Shown: positions 62,500 through 64,000 of the stretch, one piece after another
Position numbering within the stretch: position 1 is the first letter of the stretch
Layout of the letters: each line of letters starts with the position of its first letter
Assembly (NCBI RefSeq): GCF_024205705.1
Contig: NZ_CP073115.1
Span: 1,612,001-1,676,000, forward strand
Direction: 5' to 3'
DNA: 64,000 nt
Source: Neisseria subflava
Lineage (GTDB): Bacteria; Pseudomonadota; Gammaproteobacteria; Burkholderiales; Neisseriaceae
Program-made: the position numbers and the translations under genes
The notes under the pieces: generated by a model
Databases searched by the model: none
What the model was told of the DNA's origin: nothing
Seen by the model: the letters and a program-made list of their open reading frames with translations, nothing else

Positions 62500-64000
62500 T
62501 TGTCTGTTCATTCCATGTTGCACTCAGGAAAATTTTGGCTGAAATCCCTGGTTTTCAGCATTGCCGCGCTTTTATGCCTCGCGGCGGTATTGAGTGCCTT
62601 AATGTTCCGCATATTCAACACAGAAAACATCGACGCATTTATACAAAAAAACTTTTCCGCCCATGGCTGCCAAATCAAATACAACGCCACTATCGGCAGA
62701 AAATGGCTGCCGCGCCCCACGCTAATTTTAAAAGACCTCAGCCTTTCCTCTTCCGAACCTGACACACCGACGCTGAACATCGCCGAGTCCAAAATGGGCT
62801 TTGGTTGGAGCAGCCTATGGTCGGATGCGCCCATACTTGAGAAATGGATTCTTTTAAACCCGACACTGACACTGGACTCAAAACACCATCTGCCCGTCTG
62901 CCTACAACAAGACCCATCGTCAAAAGAAAGTTTTCAGCTCAACCGCGTCATCATCAATAACGGCAGCATCCGTTATCACAATAAAGAACAAGATATTGCC
63001 TTAAACGATCTGCAATTTTCCCTGCGCAGAGCTGATTCAGACGGCCGTCCATTCGATATGAGCGGCACACTGCAAAACATCGGTAACCCCATCAGTTGGC
63101 AAGGCATCGGCCATCTTGTACAAGATGATACCGGCTGGAGCGTTCCCGCCCTCAAATTAAACCTGCAAACCGTATTACTCAAAAACAAGCTGGATGCCCA
63201 AATCGCAGGCAGCCTTAATTGGCAAAACCAAACCGCCCTTTTGCGCGACTTCAATCTGCAAGCCGAAAGCGACTATCAAAACTTGCATATCAACGCACGT
63301 TCTCCCCTCTTGCAATTCAAAAACGGCTATTTGCACCTCAACACACTCAATGGCGCATTGACCGCAGGCAGTGAAAACAACCAATGGGACGGTTCATTCA
63401 AACTGGACAAAACCAACCTCTATCCAACCGTTTTGACCGCCGCCAATTTTGAACTCAAAGGCAGCCATAAAAACGACCGCCTCCAAACCAACTTTACCTT
63501 TTCCAGCCCGTTGGTTTGGCAAAAAGGCAAAGGCATCGATGCACCCAAACTGCACCTCAGCACCCTACAAGACACCATCAACCGCCTTCCCCGCCCCCGA
63601 TTCATCAGCACCCTCGAAGGACAGGCCAATTTCAGCCTCAATACATGGGAAGGCCGTCTGAAAGGCGCATTTGACAGACAAGCCCTCGCCTTGGCCTTTA
63701 AATACCAACGCGATGCCCAACCGCGTCCGCACCTTGACGCCGGTATCGCCTTACAAAAACTCAATCTGACCCCTTACTTGGAAGATCTGAAAACCCAGCC
63801 ATCACTGAATCTTCCTTCCCTGCTGGCCAAATCCTGGTTGCCCGACATTGAGGCCAACCTCCAAATCGGCAGCATTCAAACTGCCGGCCTGCAATTAGAA
63901 AACATCGAATCCCTGCTCACCGCCGATAAAGAACATATCGCCCTACACCGTTTCAAAGCCGGGCTTTATGGCGGCAAAACTGAGGGCGGCCTGAGTATTG
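62500..64000 (+). CDS. AsmA-family protein, N-terminal part (cut by window edge)
   Basis: At least 500 residues, continuing past the window. A TTG at 62500 is preferred as start since GAGAA precedes it, although ATG 62515 is also in frame. One membrane helix near the N-terminus (about residues 16-38, LKSLVFSIAALLCLAAVLSAL) anchors a large periplasmic, beta-rich domain of AsmA/TamB-like character (IIINNGSIRYHNKEQDIALNDLQFSL, GSLNWQNQTALLRDFNLQAE). AsmA proteins help in outer-membrane lipid homeostasis. An in-frame DUS (EGRLKGA) lies at about 63652. A single ATGCCGTCTGAA DUS lies upstream at about 62390. Confidence 0.88.
   Translation, partial: MSVHSMLHSGKFWLKSLVFSIAALLCLAAVLSALMFRIFNTENIDAFIQKNFSAHGCQIKYNATIGRKWLPRPTLILKDLSLSSSEPDTPTLNIAESKMGFGWSSLWSDAPILEKWILLNPTLTLDSKHHLPVCLQQDPSSKESFQLNRVIINNGSIRYHNKEQDIALNDLQFSLRRADSDGRPFDMSGTLQNIGNPISWQGIGHLVQDDTGWSVPALKLNLQTVLLKNKLDAQIAGSLNWQNQTALLRDFNLQAESDYQNLHINARSPLLQFKNGYLHLNTLNGALTAGSENNQWDGSFKLDKTNLYPTVLTAANFELKGSHKNDRLQTNFTFSSPLVWQKGKGIDAPKLHLSTLQDTINRLPRPRFISTLEGQANFSLNTWEGRLKGAFDRQALALAFKYQRDAQPRPHLDAGIALQKLNLTPYLEDLKTQPSLNLPSLLAKSWLPDIEANLQIGSIQTAGLQLENIESLLTADKEHIALHRFKAGLYGGKTEGGLSI

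Noticed and set aside
1..64000. CRISPR array, prophage, integron, tRNA or rRNA genes
   Set aside because: No regularly spaced repeats other than DUS, no phage structural genes, no attC-type sites, and no cloverleaf or rRNA sequence recognised by eye.

Overview
The window is chromosomal DNA of a Neisseria species. The main evidence is the very dense DNA uptake sequence (DUS) GCCGTCTGAA, mostly in the 12-base form AGGCCGTCTGAA, usually as inverted pairs just after stop codons where they form hairpin terminators. That AG form points to the commensal group around N. subflava/N. flavescens rather than to the meningococcus and gonococcus, which use ATGCCGTCTGAA. A minority of AGGTCGTCTGAA and ATGCCGTCTGAA copies is also present. 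Gene content (AniA, quinol-type NorB, Mip, a PCuAC copper chaperone, a der locus without bamB next to hisS-yfgM) agrees. The species itself is not settled by the sequence.

Layout. 1-13.3 kb: mostly leftward housekeeping genes: fadD (cut by the window edge), mnmA, a PCuAC copper chaperone, dgkA, gshB, recN, a BCCT osmolyte transporter, scpB, a small glutaredoxin-like protein, a Bfd-like ferredoxin, xerD, bcp, a deoxynucleoside kinase, a SirB-type gene with folK, an MnmM-like methyltransferase and hfq. 13.6-29 kb: der, yfgM and hisS; two small exported proteins of unknown function; an RluA-family pseudouridine synthase; adhP and an aldehyde dehydrogenase; an EamA transporter with recJ; a lipoprotein; darP/pmbA divergent; a GT4 glycosyltransferase. 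29-38 kb: a cold-shock-domain/membrane protein, smc, thyA, NADP-type gdhA and recG. 38.3-41.8 kb: a large TonB-dependent siderophore receptor with an upstream Fur-box-like dyad, bracketed by two identical 37-bp DUS hairpins. 41.8-49.9 kb: grxC-secB, rng, purN-DUF3108, mip, a second glutamate dehydrogenase, gph, recX and a 53-residue membrane protein. 50-51.2 kb: a complete IS5-family insertion sequence that split a DUS terminator. 51.2-57 kb: gmk-rpoZ-spoT, apt, a YwqK/MORN-type protein and prmB. 57-62 kb: a denitrification block, norB divergent from aniA, with an FNR site and a NirV-like gene after aniA. 62-64 kb: rpsO and the start of an AsmA-family gene.

Functional links. AniA reduces nitrite to NO and NorB reduces NO to N2O. 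The PCuAC protein at 1.5 kb is a plausible copper donor for AniA, and the NirV-like protein is a typical companion of copper nitrite reductases. Two glutamate dehydrogenases of different families (biosynthetic NADP type and probable catabolic NAD type) lie 10.5 kb apart. DNA repair is well represented (recN, recJ, recG, recX), with xerD, scpB and smc for chromosome segregation.

The most important caution concerns four genes that are each broken by one missing base in a short G/C run: recJ, the cold-shock-domain gene, smc and one glutamate dehydrogenase. In each, restoring one base gives a complete reading frame. The shared signature looks more like homopolymer under-calling in the assembly than real pseudogenes. 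I found no CRISPR array, prophage, rRNA or tRNA gene, and no convincing new defence or mobile system beyond the items in the findings.
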